DNA of 64,000 nt from Platycnemis pennipes (GCA_933228895.1 OW121849.1:39278354-39342353); one strand, 5' to 3'; positions 21,560 through 33,595 are shown, numbered from the stretch's first letter. The notes: generated by a model from the letters alone, not told the origin. Numbers and translations are program-made.

Positions 21560-21830
21560 CCCCTTTAAAGGTAAGCCGCCCGGATTTCACTCCCGCGCCG
21601 GATGACGTCACGTCCGTAGGGGCGGCATGTGGGTTAGGGTGGGCACCGAAGGTGTCACGCCCGAAGGTGTGACTCACCTTCCGCGGTCCAATTTCGCCCT
21701 CGGTCACGGCGGTGGAATTCGCAGACCGAGTGATGCCCCGCCCCTGGTTATTTGCTGCGCTCGAAATTAAGGCTATTCTGCTTGTGCCGCGCGAGTCGCG
21801 ATCCGATCCTGACGTAGGTAGGTGAATGGA
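21560..21830. promoter_or_regulatory. CpG-rich stretch with CRE and GC-box-like motifs
   Basis: The region is clearly GC- and CpG-rich against its neighbours. It contains the CRE palindrome TGACGTCA (about 21603-21610), GGGGCGG, a pair of related AAGGTGTCACGC/AAGGTGTGACTC words, and CCCCGCCCC (about 21734). These are common in promoter or enhancer DNA, but no exon or TATA/Inr arrangement was found. It may equally be another GC-rich neutral segment. Confidence 0.3.
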
Positions 21831-21934
21831 AGTGTTCGCGTTGCTATTACGGGAGAGGCGGAGGCGGGGACTATTTCTGCCATCTAGAATAATACTGAAA
21901 AGAGTACGGATAGTATTTATGACGAACGGTGGGT

Positions 21935-22160
21935 ACGGGAGTAAAATCAGGTGTGAGCCTCGGCGTGCTCGTCACGAAAGGCGCCTAGAGATCCACGGTT
22001 TAACGTCACATCTGACGGATGGTGCTTTGTGCTTCCAACAAAGTTCATATGGCACTCAAGCATGAACCGGTATGCCAATTGAACGAAACATTGCTTTTTA
22101 CGGAATTTGAACACGGGCCTTTGAGTTGGGAAGCCAGTGCCATCCATCGCACTAACCAGA
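21935..22160 (-). mobile_element. tRNA-SINE copy, minus orientation
   Basis: On the plus strand: GTCACGAAAGGCGCC, CACGGTTTAACGTCACATC, CTGACGGATGG, then GAATTTGAACACGGGCC (B box reversed) and GGGAAGCCAGTGCCATCCAT (A-box side). This is the family body and head. The distal body with the GCCGACGC core is missing or decayed. Confidence 0.75.
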
Positions 22161-22414
22161 TGTCTTATCTTAATTTTTTAATTGAGATAATTGATTAATT
22201 TAATATTGCTGGTATTCTTTGCTTCGAAAACGCTCCATTCAAAGATTGGAACACCCTGTGCGGTAAATTCTCTGAAAATAGCATTCTTAATAAGGAACCG
22301 TTGTTTCCTACCAAAAAATATATATCTTTGCAACAAAGGATGATGGAAACCAATCGTAGTACAACCAGTAGAAAACCAGTATCATGCTCTCAAGGAAAAG
22401 TGCCATCGTCTCCT

Positions 22415-22590
22415 CGGTTTAACCCTTCATCCGGTTGGTAGAGTACTGCGTTTATGCTCTCTACATAGCAATCTAGTAGGAAACGGGTGTCCCTTTGAAA
22501 AATCTCTACCGTTACCGAGATTCAAACCCTGACTCATGGATGGCCACTGAAAAAACCCTAACCCCCAAGAGGGATTGGCATCCTAGAAAA
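22415..22590 (-). mobile_element. tRNA-SINE copy, minus orientation, partial
   Basis: GGTTTAACCCTTCATCCGG and TAGAGTACTGCG match the reversed body, followed by CCGAGATTCAAACCCTGACT, a reversed B box. Only the head and adjacent body remain. Confidence 0.65.
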
Positions 22591-23590
22591 ACTATTTTGT
22601 TTACTTTTTCGCGATTCGGGATAATGGTTTGGGAATACAGTTTTTCGCATCCGTGGGCAATATGTTCAAGACGGGTGAAAAAAAAACTCAAGTGAGGTTT
22701 AATTAGATTGTAATGAGTCAGATTGTAATCAAACACACCAATTGGGCGAACCATTCGAGTTTGTACCACGGTACTTGTTAGATACCTATTCGAAATAATC
22801 CCAACGCCTTCAAGCACAGGCATTCCTCTACTTTTTATCTGTGATCCATGTATGGTAAGGAGGAGTTGGAGGAAGAAGGGGTGGGAGAGGAAGGGAATTA
22901 GAAGAAATCCCGCGAAAGGAAGACGTATTGCGCTGTGGATTAGGTGAAATCGGAATAAAGAGGCTTCGACGTTTCGTTTTGGAGGCAAATGGTTCTTTAA
23001 GGCCGTGATAAATCTCTCGATAATGCTTCCGTCCTCGCGGCTTGCAATCCAATAGCAATTACGATAAGTGAATTTTCGAGTCGGTAGAGCTTGTTAACTA
23101 CGCTAATTTATCATCTGCACCACCCCACTAACTTCCAGGCCTACACCATTCTCATCTTGCCTTTGGTCGACAATTAAGTTTCCCGGACGCATACCTTCGA
23201 TCTTGTCACCTCTGTTAAACTCTATGGACTCGGTCGAATGAATATTCCGAATCATAATCCGAAGCACTCCTTGAATATAACACGCTTTTGCACTTGAGGT
23301 GTAGGAATTTTTATCAGGAAAATGAGACCTTCGATTTACATGTATTGTATGGCCATAATTATTTTTCAGTCCTAAGATTGCTTAACCGCAGCCGTACATT
23401 CTTACATATTTATTACCCTGCCAACTCTTCTGGCTGTCTTCCCTCCTAAATCTCTCTTAATTTGGTCTTCCTCGTACTGCCATACCTTACTTCTTCCTCC
23501 CTAATATCCTCGACTTATCCATTATTTCTTAGCTTGAGTCTAACCCACTGCTTGTTCTTCTCTGGCGCATTCTGCGTCTGGTAGACTTAC
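22591..23590. other. Unique DNA with a short polypurine patch
   Basis: 22855-22925 is purine-rich. The minus-strand 158-codon open frame 22512-22988 overlaps the SINE and has no domain. No gene recognised. Confidence 0.4.
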
Positions 23591-23599
23591 TTTCTTCAG

Positions 23600-23700
23600 C
23601 TCAAGTGTACACATATTTTTCGTTTTTATCTACATGTGCATCTATACAATACCCTGCAAGCCACCATACATGTGTGTGGTATGGTGTGAATTCACACCAA
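23600..23700. repeat. Possible LINE-associated dispersed repeat
   Basis: ATCTACATGTGCATCTATAC followed by CCTGCAAGCCACCATACATG and GTGTGGTATGG resembles a dispersed arthropod motif (tctacatctatac..gcaagccacc..gtgtgg) that I associate from memory with retroelement sequence. The class is not certain. Confidence 0.35.
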
Positions 23701-23710
23701 ACATGCATTA

Positions 23711-26700
23711 CATATCATGCATAAAAAGGATTAGTAATTATATGCTAGTTTCTTCGTAATTTGAAAAAGGTAAATATAGCATAGCAAGCATGCTTTAATA
23801 TGCTGTCACTTGGGGTTAGCGGTCCTTATTAGCTTAGGTTAGGGCGGTTAGGGGTCCTTATATCAGCATGCAACTACGATAGCTTTATCCGTCCATTTGA
23901 TATTCAGCGTCCTATGCCATCACAAGGCATCAAAAATGTCGATTTTCTGACTAACCCTTCCGATATTCCGTGTGTCTGACCCCTAACGTGCACAATTGTA
24001 CACGAAGTTTTTCACGAACTGAAAATTTTTGTACAACCTCTTCTGAGCACATTAGTGGTCTCATCAACATGAATGCTATATTATTTTGAGCTATTCTGAT
24101 CTTAATTCGCATCTAATGCTACAGCTTCCCACGTACCATATAATATTTTATCCACGTGAATGATTCACGAAATAATGGTCGTGTTTGGGACTTATATGTC
24201 GTTTCCTGGCCATTGCTTTTTTTCAGAGAATTAACTTCAGTACGCTATTCGTATGGCAAGTGATATCGGATAAGGCTGGCTTTTAACGATGCGCTCCTAG
24301 TACTGGACCATTTTACATTGAATGGGTAGGATGAGGTTCTAATACGTAAGGTATTAATTCAGAAAAGAGTTCATTTCAATTATGTTGTTAAGTGTGAGCT
24401 TACGATTAAGTATACTCTATGTGTGATAATGAAAGGCCACTAAGCTTACTGCGCAAAAGACAGGAAAGCTGATTTTTTCAAATATCAATACAGAGTGTTA
24501 TGGCACCGGGTTTCCGGCATTGACATTTTCGGTCATGAAAATTGTATCTGCTATTTATCAGAAAATTTTATCACCAATGTTGTATCACCTATTTCGTAAA
24601 ACCAGCAGATTAATGTTCCAATGTAGTTTTTCTTACAGTGTTTTTCATTTTTGTAATGCTGATAGCACATTTGTATGCACATTTAAATATTTTTAGAGGT
24701 TTATAAAGGCAGGTTTACAAATGTCATAACAAATTTTAGAAATTTTGCAATAAATAAATTGTCAAAAACATAATTGGCTTTAATTTGCTTAAATTTGAAT
24801 TTAATATAATGATTGAAATTAACCTCAAATCCGATGCTGAGTCTCATTAAATACTTTTCTTTATTGTTAATTACTTATTCATAGTGTAATTTCTCTAAGA
24901 TTCCTGGGCAAAAAGGGTTCTGATTCTTAAGATGCCTCTTTCTTATTCCTTAGCATCCTTTTCAGTCATCTTCGGGATTCAAGAACCTTGTCCTCGTAGA
25001 ATTCTAATCTCCTCTGTCACAAACTAGCTCATTCTCCTCATCTACTGCGCTTTGCATACACGTTCTACACTATTCAAAGTTATTTTGCGAATTTTTTGCC
25101 AAATTGGATTTTCTTTGCGGGTGAATAAATTCGCTGGGGTATATTTAAATGGATGAATTTCTGATTGGGTTAGTCAGGAAAAGATGGCGTTTAATGAATT
25201 GTAGTGAAGGAATTTGCGGCCTATTGTGCCGATACTTAAAGGCGTGCCTCGAGTTTAGCTTCTTATTCACTCGCCTTTAATCGACTTATTTCTGCAAATA
25301 CAAGCAGTTGGTTGCGCGGAATTTTAATTCGGCAAATTGTTTCCTTTGGAATGGAGAGCACCAAGGTTCTATTTCATATTAATTATCTCTTCTTATTTGG
25401 CGCATTGAGGCACTGAGTGCTGATATCGTAGTTTTCAAAGCAAAATTAAATGGATTAAATGTATATAACTGAAATCTCTGATTGATTTTCTTTTGAATGA
25501 TTTATTAGCTCATTAATTTGCGTTATAAACTTTAAAGTCTGTGCGTCTATGGTAACTAAATTTTAAAGAGGGGTGTGGCGTGTTTTAGGCCCAAAATGAC
25601 AGAATTACCTACAAATATCATTTTAAATATATTTTAATAATTTCTCATAGGTTTGGAAACGTTTACTGTGATTTAAACAGTGTACCTCTGTATGATTAGT
25701 TGCACCTTCTTGGCTAAGGCATTCAGTTTCTTTCTGCATTCATTCTAATAGAGTTAATGAAATGGATTTACTAGATTTTGTTCAATAAAATAGTTTGGTG
25801 CAGAGTATATACTGCGCTATAACTAAAATAAAGCAATATGTCTATTACCAGGCATTCCACAGAGAATTGGACAGCATTTCGCAGCATAATGTCAAGTAAA
25901 ATGTCAGATTTTGCTCAGAACCCATGCCTCATGGTTGTGGGTGGCCTTGCTAGCCAAAGTTTATTCTTTAGAAATGCTGTTATCTCGAATCGGACTTTTT
26001 CCACTGCTTTTCGGATGACAATGTTGCCCTCCTGACATTTGCACAGTATTTCATTTCATTCCCCTAGGCCTTAAGTTGTTTTAAATTTTCACTGGAAGGA
26101 AGTTTGGACTTGGAAGGGTGGTGTTATTACTAATTGGCCCGAAAATTACGAAACGTTTTAAATTCTAATTTTCAGATTGTCAGCGCATCCGAAATAATTA
26201 CGTCAGCGAGTTAAATTTATATTCCCCCGTGGGTCACCTTATCGTTAAATTGCGAATACATTCCTCTGGGAATCATACTAGGAGGATTGGTTGCACCCAT
26301 CAGAACCTGTTTGGAGGTTTAATTGTCCTTTTTGCTTTTTTTTCGGAGTAATTCAATTTAATGCCATTTAATATAACTTTTATTTTTTTATACATCCACT
26401 CATGGAAGCCCTCCCGCTCAATATTCTTGTTTCCCGTTCATCTTTTCTACCAGACCATCTGCTCTGATGCATTCTGGGTTATTTTTTTCGGGTGCGCTAC
26501 ATGTATCCTTGCAAATCTCGTTCAGAGTTGGATATACCCTAGTTTGTTTCCTATTGTCGCCCTAATAAATTGGGCCGTCAAATAAAGGTGCTCTTTTTAA
26601 CTCAGAATTTTATTGTTCCTCGATAAATGTAGTACCTCTGAGAATTTCCCCGTAATTGTTTGCGCTGGCGTTCGCATGCACTGTTTGCGATTTATTACAA

Positions 26701-26860
26701 TTGTGAAACCCAGTAAAGCTGTTTCCAATTAACCGAAAAGGAAATTAGAATTTTTCCCAGGGGCATGCGGATTGAGGAAATTAAGAAGAAAAATACGACA
26801 TTTGAACAACTTGGCCAGCTGGTACCGACACGACTGTGAGAGGCCATGCTCCAGATATGG
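23711..26860. other. Long AT-rich unique stretch, no feature seen
   Basis: Over 3 kb without a recognisable repeat or open frame above 75 codons. A small internal duplication (GCGGTCCTTATTAGC / GTTAGGGGTCCTTATA) occurs at 23820-23860. AATTAA/TTAATT-type words are frequent but not clearly organised. Confidence 0.45.
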
Positions 26861-27418
26861 GCAACAAGGGGGTGGGGGAGGGGAAGGAACGGGGCAAAAA
26901 TTTGATTAACCCGTGGTTTATTGATTCACGTTCACCGCGCGCGTAGATGCGCGGATGTTTTGACCGCGAATGTCGACACTTGCCCCGGATGCGATGGGAG
27001 AAAAAGGTAGGAGACGAGAGAGGCTTGGGGAGGAACCGGGGAGAACGAAAGGGAAATGCAAGGGTTTCAGGAGGGAGCGAGGCAGAGAGTGAAATTCGCG
27101 GATGCAAAAGGGAAGTCTGGTATTAACCTGAGAGCAGGGGGATATAAAAAATTGAGGAGTGGTCGAATAGGTACGGCAAAAAGAACCGGGTTTGAATGGG
27201 GAAGAAGGGGGGAGGGACAGGAGAATGGGTTCAATTTGTAAGGCGAGATATAGGGAGGAATAAGGGTTTGGGGAGAGGTGATGGGGTTGGGCACAGGAAA
27301 AAAAATACCTCGACGGCAGCAAGGCCTGTGAAAGGGATGGGGAGTTACTGAGGGGGGAGGGGGGGTAGTATCGAGGACCATACAGAGGAGCGAGGGAAAA
27401 GAGAGAGGGGAGACATAA
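26860..27418. repeat. Polypurine block ending in a sharp strand switch
   Basis: Plus strand is G/A-rich for about 550 bp, including a G-run cluster at 27337-27367 that fits a G-quadruplex pattern. At about 27418-27430 the bias flips to C/T on the same strand. Minus-strand frames of 108-139 codons here overlap one another and are compositional. Confidence 0.65.
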
Positions 27419-27429
27419 TTAAAACACAC

Positions 27430-27720
27430 AAGCCTAGTCTCTTTTCCCCCAAAAATCCTTTTCCCACCCACTAAATCCCCCTCCACGCCAACGCCAGCTC
27501 CTTGCCCAACCGCCCCTCCCTTTCTCTCTTATAATCCTTCCCGCTGCCCCATTTTACGACTGCCGTTATAATTTTCGCCGGGTCAAATTGGCACTCGGCG
27601 AAACACGGGAGCTCAATGGCGTCCGTGCTACTAGCTCCTCCCCCCCCAGACCACCTTCCCAACTACGACAGCCCCCAACCCCGGAAAAAAAAATCTTTTC
27701 GTACCCCTCTCTTCTCCGAA
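27430..27720. repeat. Polypyrimidine block after the strand switch
   Basis: Plus strand is C/T-rich (CTCTTTTCCCCCAAAAATCC, CGCCCCTCCCTTTCTCTC). Together with the preceding block it forms an imperfect purine/pyrimidine mirror around about 27420. Confidence 0.6.
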
Positions 27721-27867
27721 ACCTCAAATCTCCGAAAGTTATGAGAGAGGGTGAGATGGGTTTGGGCGAAGCCGCTTTCAGCTGCTGCTGTGGAAGGGAA
27801 AGAAAGAGGGGGAAATGAAAATAGGCAAGGGAATTATGAAATATATTAGTGTATATCCACTCATCTC

Positions 27868-27950
27868 GTCACTAGGGCTGTACGGAATCGGAATTAAAGC
27901 ATCGTATTGCGATTCGCTTAGTATCGCGATGCGATGTTTAAATCCCCGCT
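27868..27950. repeat. ATCGCGAT-rich cluster, possible element end
   Basis: CTAGGGCTGTACGGAATCGG is followed by repeated GCGATTCG / ATCGCGATGCGATG words. The arrangement resembles terminal regions of hAT-type MITEs, but the opposite end was not found. Confidence 0.3.
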
Positions 27951-28114
27951 AAAATATGGGTGGTCGTTCATCGCTCTTAGTATTTTGCTATCTTAGGCAC
28001 GAATTACAAGTATTGTCTCCACGTCTCGCGATTGTTTAACAGTAGTAAATTCAATTTCTAGGTATTACGACTTCTTAGGTTATCTCGCTTCCTTAACCTA
28101 ATCTTAAATCTGAA

Positions 28115-28440
28115 AACGAGTACAACATCAATGCCCGAGTCAAGAATTGAATTCACTACCTTTGTTTTGCCAGGCTGCTGTGTTACTAAACTGGATAGTG
28201 CACCCAGATCAGATTAACAGTTCAAGTCGCACGGATCTCATAAACCTAAATAGATCTAATAGGTACTAACTCTCATCTCGATGAATTGGAAATCGTATTC
28301 GTGAAGAGATGATTGTGCGCTACTTATTCGTCAGTCTAGTACTGTAATTTAATATGAATGTAGCATAGCGCAAACTATGCAATGCATGGGGCATAAATCA
28401 CAATCGATTCGTCGCAATATCTCGAGGTACTTTATACCAC
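28115..28440. other. Unique DNA, weak tRNA-like word
   Basis: GAATTGAATTCACTACC at about 28144 weakly resembles a reversed SINE head. Nothing else seen. Confidence 0.3.
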
Positions 28441-28905
28441 CCTGCATTCTCTTATCCCCATGGTAACCCCATCTTCCCTGTCTCGTGCCCGCACCACTTT
28501 TTTCACGTTCACATTCATCTCCTCTTTTTTCCACTCCACCTCATCCCACCCGCGTGTTTACGCCACCTACCCCCTGCAGACAGTCTTGTCTCAAGTCTCA
28601 CGCCTCTCGTTCCTCAGTCACCCTCTCGTTCACCCCTTCGCTCATTTCCCCCACTGCTACGCAGACGACGCTTTCTCAGGATTATTTTCATCTTGTTTCC
28701 TCATTCCTCGAGTCACTCTCCGGCACGAATTTTTTCTCCTTCTCCCTCTCAAGTCCCCATCAAGTAGCAAGCCCACCCGCCCGCATGCCTCACCTCCATT
28801 TTTTTTTTCTTTTAAATATATTTATTCTTCCATAACCCCCCACCCCATCGTCACCCGCCTTTCCCTCTCCTTATCCTCCTAGCCTACTTTGCTCTCGCAC
28901 TCGCG
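28440..28905. repeat. Polypyrimidine block
   Basis: C/T-rich plus strand for about 460 bp. Overlapping frames of 140 and 116 codons exist on the same strand in different frames and are Ser/Pro/Leu/Phe-rich, as expected from composition. Confidence 0.65.
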
Positions 28906-28969
28906 TCAAAACACCAAGATGTATGCGCGGGAGACTTGAGGACGGGGAGGGATGTTTTTTCTTCGATCT

Positions 28970-29230
28970 TCCTGTTTCTTTTCTCCCTCTTCGTCCCGTA
29001 CGCCGAGGCTCGGAGACGGACGAGAATGACTTCCAGCGCCGTGCTTCAAAAGAGTTAGCCGGGTGCGCGCCGGTGTGTATAGCGGCGCAGCGAAGCCTCC
29101 TACCTCGGCTGCACGGGTCACGACAAAGAAACACGCGTTTATGCGATAATGACGGCGATAATAAAGAAAGTAATTTCGCCTCTCCCCACACTTCCTTCTC
29201 CTTCCGGCGTCAACCTCGCCGGCGTTGAAC
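28970..29230. promoter_or_regulatory. CpG-rich stretch, possible regulatory DNA
   Basis: Dense CpG words (CGTACGCCGAGGCTCGG, GGGTGCGCGCCGG, CCGGCGTCAACCTCGCCGG) stand out against AT-rich surroundings. No TATA box, initiator or splice-linked exon was recognised, so the promoter reading is only a possibility. Confidence 0.25.
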
Positions 29231-30100
29231 CACGTCCCCGTTTTAACCTCTCCCTTATTTTTCACGATCTATTCTCTCTTTTTATATCATTCGTTTCTTT
29301 CTGTTATATCACTCTTTCTCCTTCCATGTTCCTGTCTCAGTTATCATTATAAGGGAAGGTGGCCGAGAGCCAAGGCCGTTTACGATTGGGTATAGTTGGA
29401 TGTATGGCTGGAGGTAGAAATATTTCGAAGGTACAAGAAAAGTAGAGAGAAGCCTGGCAACGTTATTGGCCAACTTTTATCGAAAGGTATCAAGGCTCAC
29501 GATTTTACGTCCAATAGGACGTGGAACTGAAGTACTCTGCATACAACATTCAACTATGGTCCGGTGTGTCACTGATAAATCTGCCACGTCCAAGATGTGC
29601 ACCCTAATCCTCATGATGGGAGGATGTCACTTTTGCTTTCTCTATTGTACACTAGACCACGATAACCTCATCTATCCCCTTCTCTCTCCCTCTCGCTCTT
29701 CTTTTTTATCTTTTCCTTCTTTTTCCCCTGTATTCGTTTTATCACACCCTCCTCTCCTACTTTCCTCTATTGCCCTCTCCTCTCGGGTTTCATCCTTGAA
29801 GTCGTTATTATTTGATGAGGTCAATTCAGTTCCCAAAATCCCCGCCGACGCTGCCACCAGCGGCTCCCTCTCCCAGCATCACTCTTTCCCTTCTCCACAC
29901 TTCCAGAGGAAAGAAAAACCTTCCAGAAGTGAGGAGGAAGGGAATGGGAGACGCTGGAGGACAAGATTTTTCTTGGCGATCCTCCCTCGTCATCCTGCTA
30001 TTCCCTCTTCCTTTTTCTTCCCATCCTTTACTCCTCCGGATTCCTTTCTATTCCATTATTCGGAGCGTATTCCTCTCTTCGTTTCCCTGGACTTAGATGA
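29225..30100. repeat. Two polypyrimidine blocks with intervening mixed DNA
   Basis: 29225-29345 and 29660-30070 are C/T-rich on plus. A 259-codon frame (29466-30245) spans the second but changes from mixed to biased composition and has no domain, so I do not call a gene. Confidence 0.55.
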
Positions 30101-30917
30101 GGGAGGAATAGGAGTCACGAGCCCTCTTTCACGCCAAAAACTATATGCGCACCCAATACATCCGGAAAAACATGCACCCAAATGTTTTGTTGGAAGAGTG
30201 AATGCTTGCCCAATATTTTTTATAGACAGAGCAGCTGTTGCTTAAGTAGTAACCACGTGTGGTTCTGTGTACAATATTTAGTTGGACAATCACCCGTAGT
30301 TGTTTGATTTGTTTACCTTTTATAATGTAAAATAATGACCGATGATAAAGAATAACATTTGCTACTTATTTTATGGAATCTCCACTGTTTTTTTTTTCGT
30401 AGGCGAATATGATATGACCTGAAAAACTATATGGATGAACACATAACCGATCGGTTCCAAAGACAAACGGAATGTAAAAAATAATATATTGTATGCCTTA
30501 ATTATATGCTATAAAACTTTGAATTCCTGTTTTATAACCAGTCTCCTCACAAAATAATAATAGTTAACCTCCTCGTTGTTACATGTTTGTGGCGTAGTGT
30601 TTTTCTCCTTATGCAGGTGGCGCTGAGTGCAAATGACAATGCGGACCCAGCAAAGCTCTTCGTTTCTGCCGGCGAAACGTGGACAATGCTTTCAATTTCC
30701 AAATCCTCAGTTTTTACTCTTTAAGATGAGTGCCCTCGTGAAAATGTTGACTCGCTCCCTTCAGCTGATCGAAAAAAGAAACAAGGCGTTCTCATTACCG
30801 CGCTCTAATCCTGAAACGTGTCTAGCAGAAGAACTCTTCTTCGCGCGACTCGTCTGACCGTTTAATGCCGTCCCATTGAACGAAAAATAAATCTCCTTAC
30901 GTTTTCTCACTCCATTG
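30101..30917. other. Unique AT-rich DNA, no feature seen
   Basis: No supported feature. A 76-codon frame at 30627-30857 has no recognisable domain. Confidence 0.4.
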
Positions 30918-31280
30918 TGACGTGAAAATGCGGCAAAAACATGCTCCAGTTAGGAGAACGAGAGTGAGAGAGAGAGAGAGAGAATCTACTGAGAAGAAGT
31001 GGCGTGAAATCGAATTCAGTCGGAGAAATGGAAATGGAATTGAAGTAGGCGTCAATTATGCAGCAGGGGGGAACGGGCCAGGGGCGACGGGCGGTTTTGG
31101 GGACCGACCAGGCAGAGACTGCCGGGACGATGAGGGTAGGAGAGAGCTTGGATGGGACCGAAGAGGTGGTATGGGACAGCGAGCAGGCGAACGGACACTG
31201 GAGGATGTCCAAGAGGGTTTGGAGAGGAAAGGGGTTAAAATTGAGTGGAAGAGGAGTGAAGTCAGTGGCTTTCTCGCAGG
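30918..31280. repeat. Polypurine block with a (GA)n microsatellite
   Basis: GAGAGAGAGAGAGAGA occurs at about 30966-30983 within a G/A-rich plus strand extending to about 31270. Overlapping frames on both strands are compositional. Confidence 0.65.
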
Positions 31281-31619
31281 TGATGAATTCCGAGCCATTC
31301 GGCAAAACGTTGGAGTATCATCTGTCCCAAATTTTACTGATACATGTAAACACGATAAAATATTAAATCGTTGCATACTCTAGCATGGACAATTGTTTTG
31401 CGTTTTTCCGAGATTTGGTCCTTGAGGAACGAGAATAAGTAGGAATCGCAGGTATTTGAGTATTGGGAGTGAAAAATGAAGAATTTTAGGTTGATGGAGA
31501 GAAAGGTGAATAATTACTTGTAGTAGAATTAACTTTAAAGTGCTCCTACTGCATATGTTATGCCATACCGTGTATTCTAACTTAGTTTTTAGCCTAATAC
31601 TAAGACGAATGCAATATAC
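31281..31619. other. Unique DNA, no feature seen
   Basis: No supported feature. Confidence 0.4.
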
Positions 31620-31680
31620 GACAGTGGTGGAATTCAAACCCTCGACATTGCCTGAGCGGCCAACCGCGGCCGGCTAGAAG
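31620..31680 (-). mobile_element. tRNA-like SINE head, minus orientation
   Basis: GTGGAATTCAAACCCTCGAC (reversed B box) is followed by TGCCTGAGCGGCCAACCGCG (reversed A-box side). The body is not that of the dominant family. Confidence 0.45.
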
Positions 31681-32284
31681 TGGACAGAGAGTAAAGATCG
31701 GGAAACTAGAATAAGGCAGCAAAATTGTGAAGGTTGCTTCGAGAAATAATAGAATACTAAATATGGTGATAAATGTAGGAATATTCGGTAAGCATGGAAG
31801 AGGAAGGGAAAAGAATAGGTTTTTGTATGGCATAAAATCAGACAGAAGATATGAAAATTTAAGAGAGATCTTACGTAGAAAGCACTTATTAAAAGGAAGG
31901 CAATAAAGGACCTCCCCGTTATCTTCGTTGACTTGGCTCTTCATGCATCTTCATTTCCATTACCTTCAGGCTTACTGTGATTCAATACAGGATGGTTTAT
32001 ATTGTTAGGCTCAGCAATCCCAGCGAGTGATGACTCCACTTTTTGACTCTTACGTCAAATCATTTTTACTTTTAGGTTTCCTATCTGGAAGTTCGACTTC
32101 AGTTATATAGTTAAAAAGAAAATAATGATTTTTTAGGAAAATTTTAAATTTTATTTTACTTTTTTTTTATTCTGTAAATGGACTTCGCAAGTTATCCCGA
32201 AAGTAATTTATCGAGCTATAAGCTTACGAAACCGTTGAGTCGGCTTAAATTACGCTAATATGAAGAGATCGCGTGGCAAATAAT
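31681..32284. other. Unique DNA, no feature seen
   Basis: 31680-31900 is moderately A/G-rich. No supported feature. Confidence 0.4.
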
Positions 32285-32450
32285 TGAGTGCAGATGTGAT
32301 CGAGGTCAGATAGGTACCCACTTGGCTTTGCAACTCAAGGCTCCTGGGTTCGTATCACACTATACGGGTGTTAATAATGTATTCGTCGTATGTTTAAGCT
32401 TAGCTATGAGTTAGGTTAGGTATTGCGATATAGCTGGAGCAGATTGAAAC
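32285..32450 (+). mobile_element. tRNA-SINE 5' part, plus orientation
   Basis: ATCGAGGTCAGATAGGTACC and a B box GGGTTCGTATCAC (about 32347-32359) resemble the family head. The body is interrupted or decayed before the adjoining MITE begins at 32455. Confidence 0.5.
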
Positions 32451-32454
32451 CTAA

Positions 32455-32978
32455 AGGTGCTTTTACACGTTGCAGTTCACTGCTATAACAGTCAACTGCT
32501 AACAACTATTAAGCCCCACTCGCATGTGTAAATAGCAACTGCGATGCGAGTTCAGGTCGATACTGGACACATGTTGAACACTATCGATCCTAGTTCGAGA
32601 TATTAGCAAAGTTGAAGCCCGTCTACTTTCCAGCGGAAATGTAACCAACACAAAAACAACAATCGCCAACGGAAAGTAATACACGGCGGAATTTGGATAT
32701 AATAACAAGGATATCCCTCTCCAAAAGGGAAGTTCTACTCTTTAAAGAATGGGAACAAAAGATAATCGTCGATGGAATTTATTGCTTGATGAATTTAATG
32801 AAAATTTAAGCGATATTCAGCATTAAAATAAAACGCTTTTCATTTTTTGTGGCAACGCCTAAATAGGGGCTTTAAACTGCATAGAATTTAACGCAGACGC
32901 ATCATAGCAGTAGCGATATAGGTATATCGCGCATCTCGCGACTGCCATAGCAGTCAACTGCTACGTATAAACGCTGCT
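32455..32978. mobile_element. PIF/Harbinger-like MITE, 524 bp
   Basis: The left end AGGTGCTTTTACACGTTGCA and the reverse complement of the right end AGCAGCGTTTATACGTAGCA align as imperfect terminal inverted repeats for about 45 bp, both continuing into copies of CAGTTSACTGCTAT. TAA lies directly outside both ends (32452-32454 and 32979-32981), the TWA duplication typical of PIF/Harbinger elements. No transposase is recognisable inside, so it is probably non-autonomous. A second copy's right end lies at 53235-53278. Confidence 0.8.
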
Positions 32979-32981
32979 TAA

Positions 32982-33497
32982 CAGTACTACGACTATCAAA
33001 TGCATAGCTGCATTTAAGAAATCTAATGATGGATGAACAGTAATGATGATGGCGATCATAAAGCCATGGTAAAATTTGAAACACGTAGATCGAACAATTG
33101 ATTTTTTTATGGTGAATTCTTGTGGAAGTAGCTGTGGAAGCGCGGCATCCAGTTACTTCGGTATTCACCCATCAAGGGAGGGTTAGGGAAAGCCATCGGA
33201 AAGGGAGAGGAAGAATGGATGAAGTGGACGAAGCAGTCCTCGAGGACGTCGCGCTCCCGTTGCGTGGATTCGAAGCAATCAGCGAAGACGTGTCCCCAGT
33301 CTTCTTCCGCTCGATGCGACGTCCTCGCCATTTCCGATTAGTTTTTTATTCCGGAGACGTTGCGCTTGCACGCCTTCTCTTGTTCCCTTCAGGGCTCAAC
33401 ACGTCACCTGACTTCCCCCTCGGCCTCGCGGGGAGCGATTATCTTTTACTCTCTGCGTTTCTCTCTCCATCCAACACTCGCCATCCGCGTGGTTCTT
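32982..33497. other. Unique DNA, no firm feature
   Basis: The plus frame 33122-33589 (155 codons) runs into the downstream repeat and has no known domain. A gene is not supported. Confidence 0.35.
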
Positions 33498-33595
33498 TTG
33501 ATTTCTCGCCTCTCGGCTGCTCTGGTATCCAGGCGGATCTCCTGACCTCCCAAATCTTGGCGTTATCAGCATCACTGATGTGTTGGTAGTACTTT
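33498..33595 (+). repeat. Dispersed direct repeat, copy 1
   Basis: TTGATTTCTCGCCTCTCG is followed by TATCCAGGCGGAT, then TTATCAGCATCACTGATGTG and TTGGTAGTACTT. The whole recurs about 430 bp downstream. Frames crossing the two copies end in nearly the same residues (SQIL.LSASLMCW), simply because the DNA is duplicated. Confidence 0.85.

Noticed and set aside
23836..23852. TTAGG-like words resembling insect telomere repeat (also 32411)
   Set aside because: Only two units at each site; no array.
29466..30245. 259-codon open frame
   Set aside because: Crosses from mixed to C/T-rich sequence, and its content changes with base composition. No motif.
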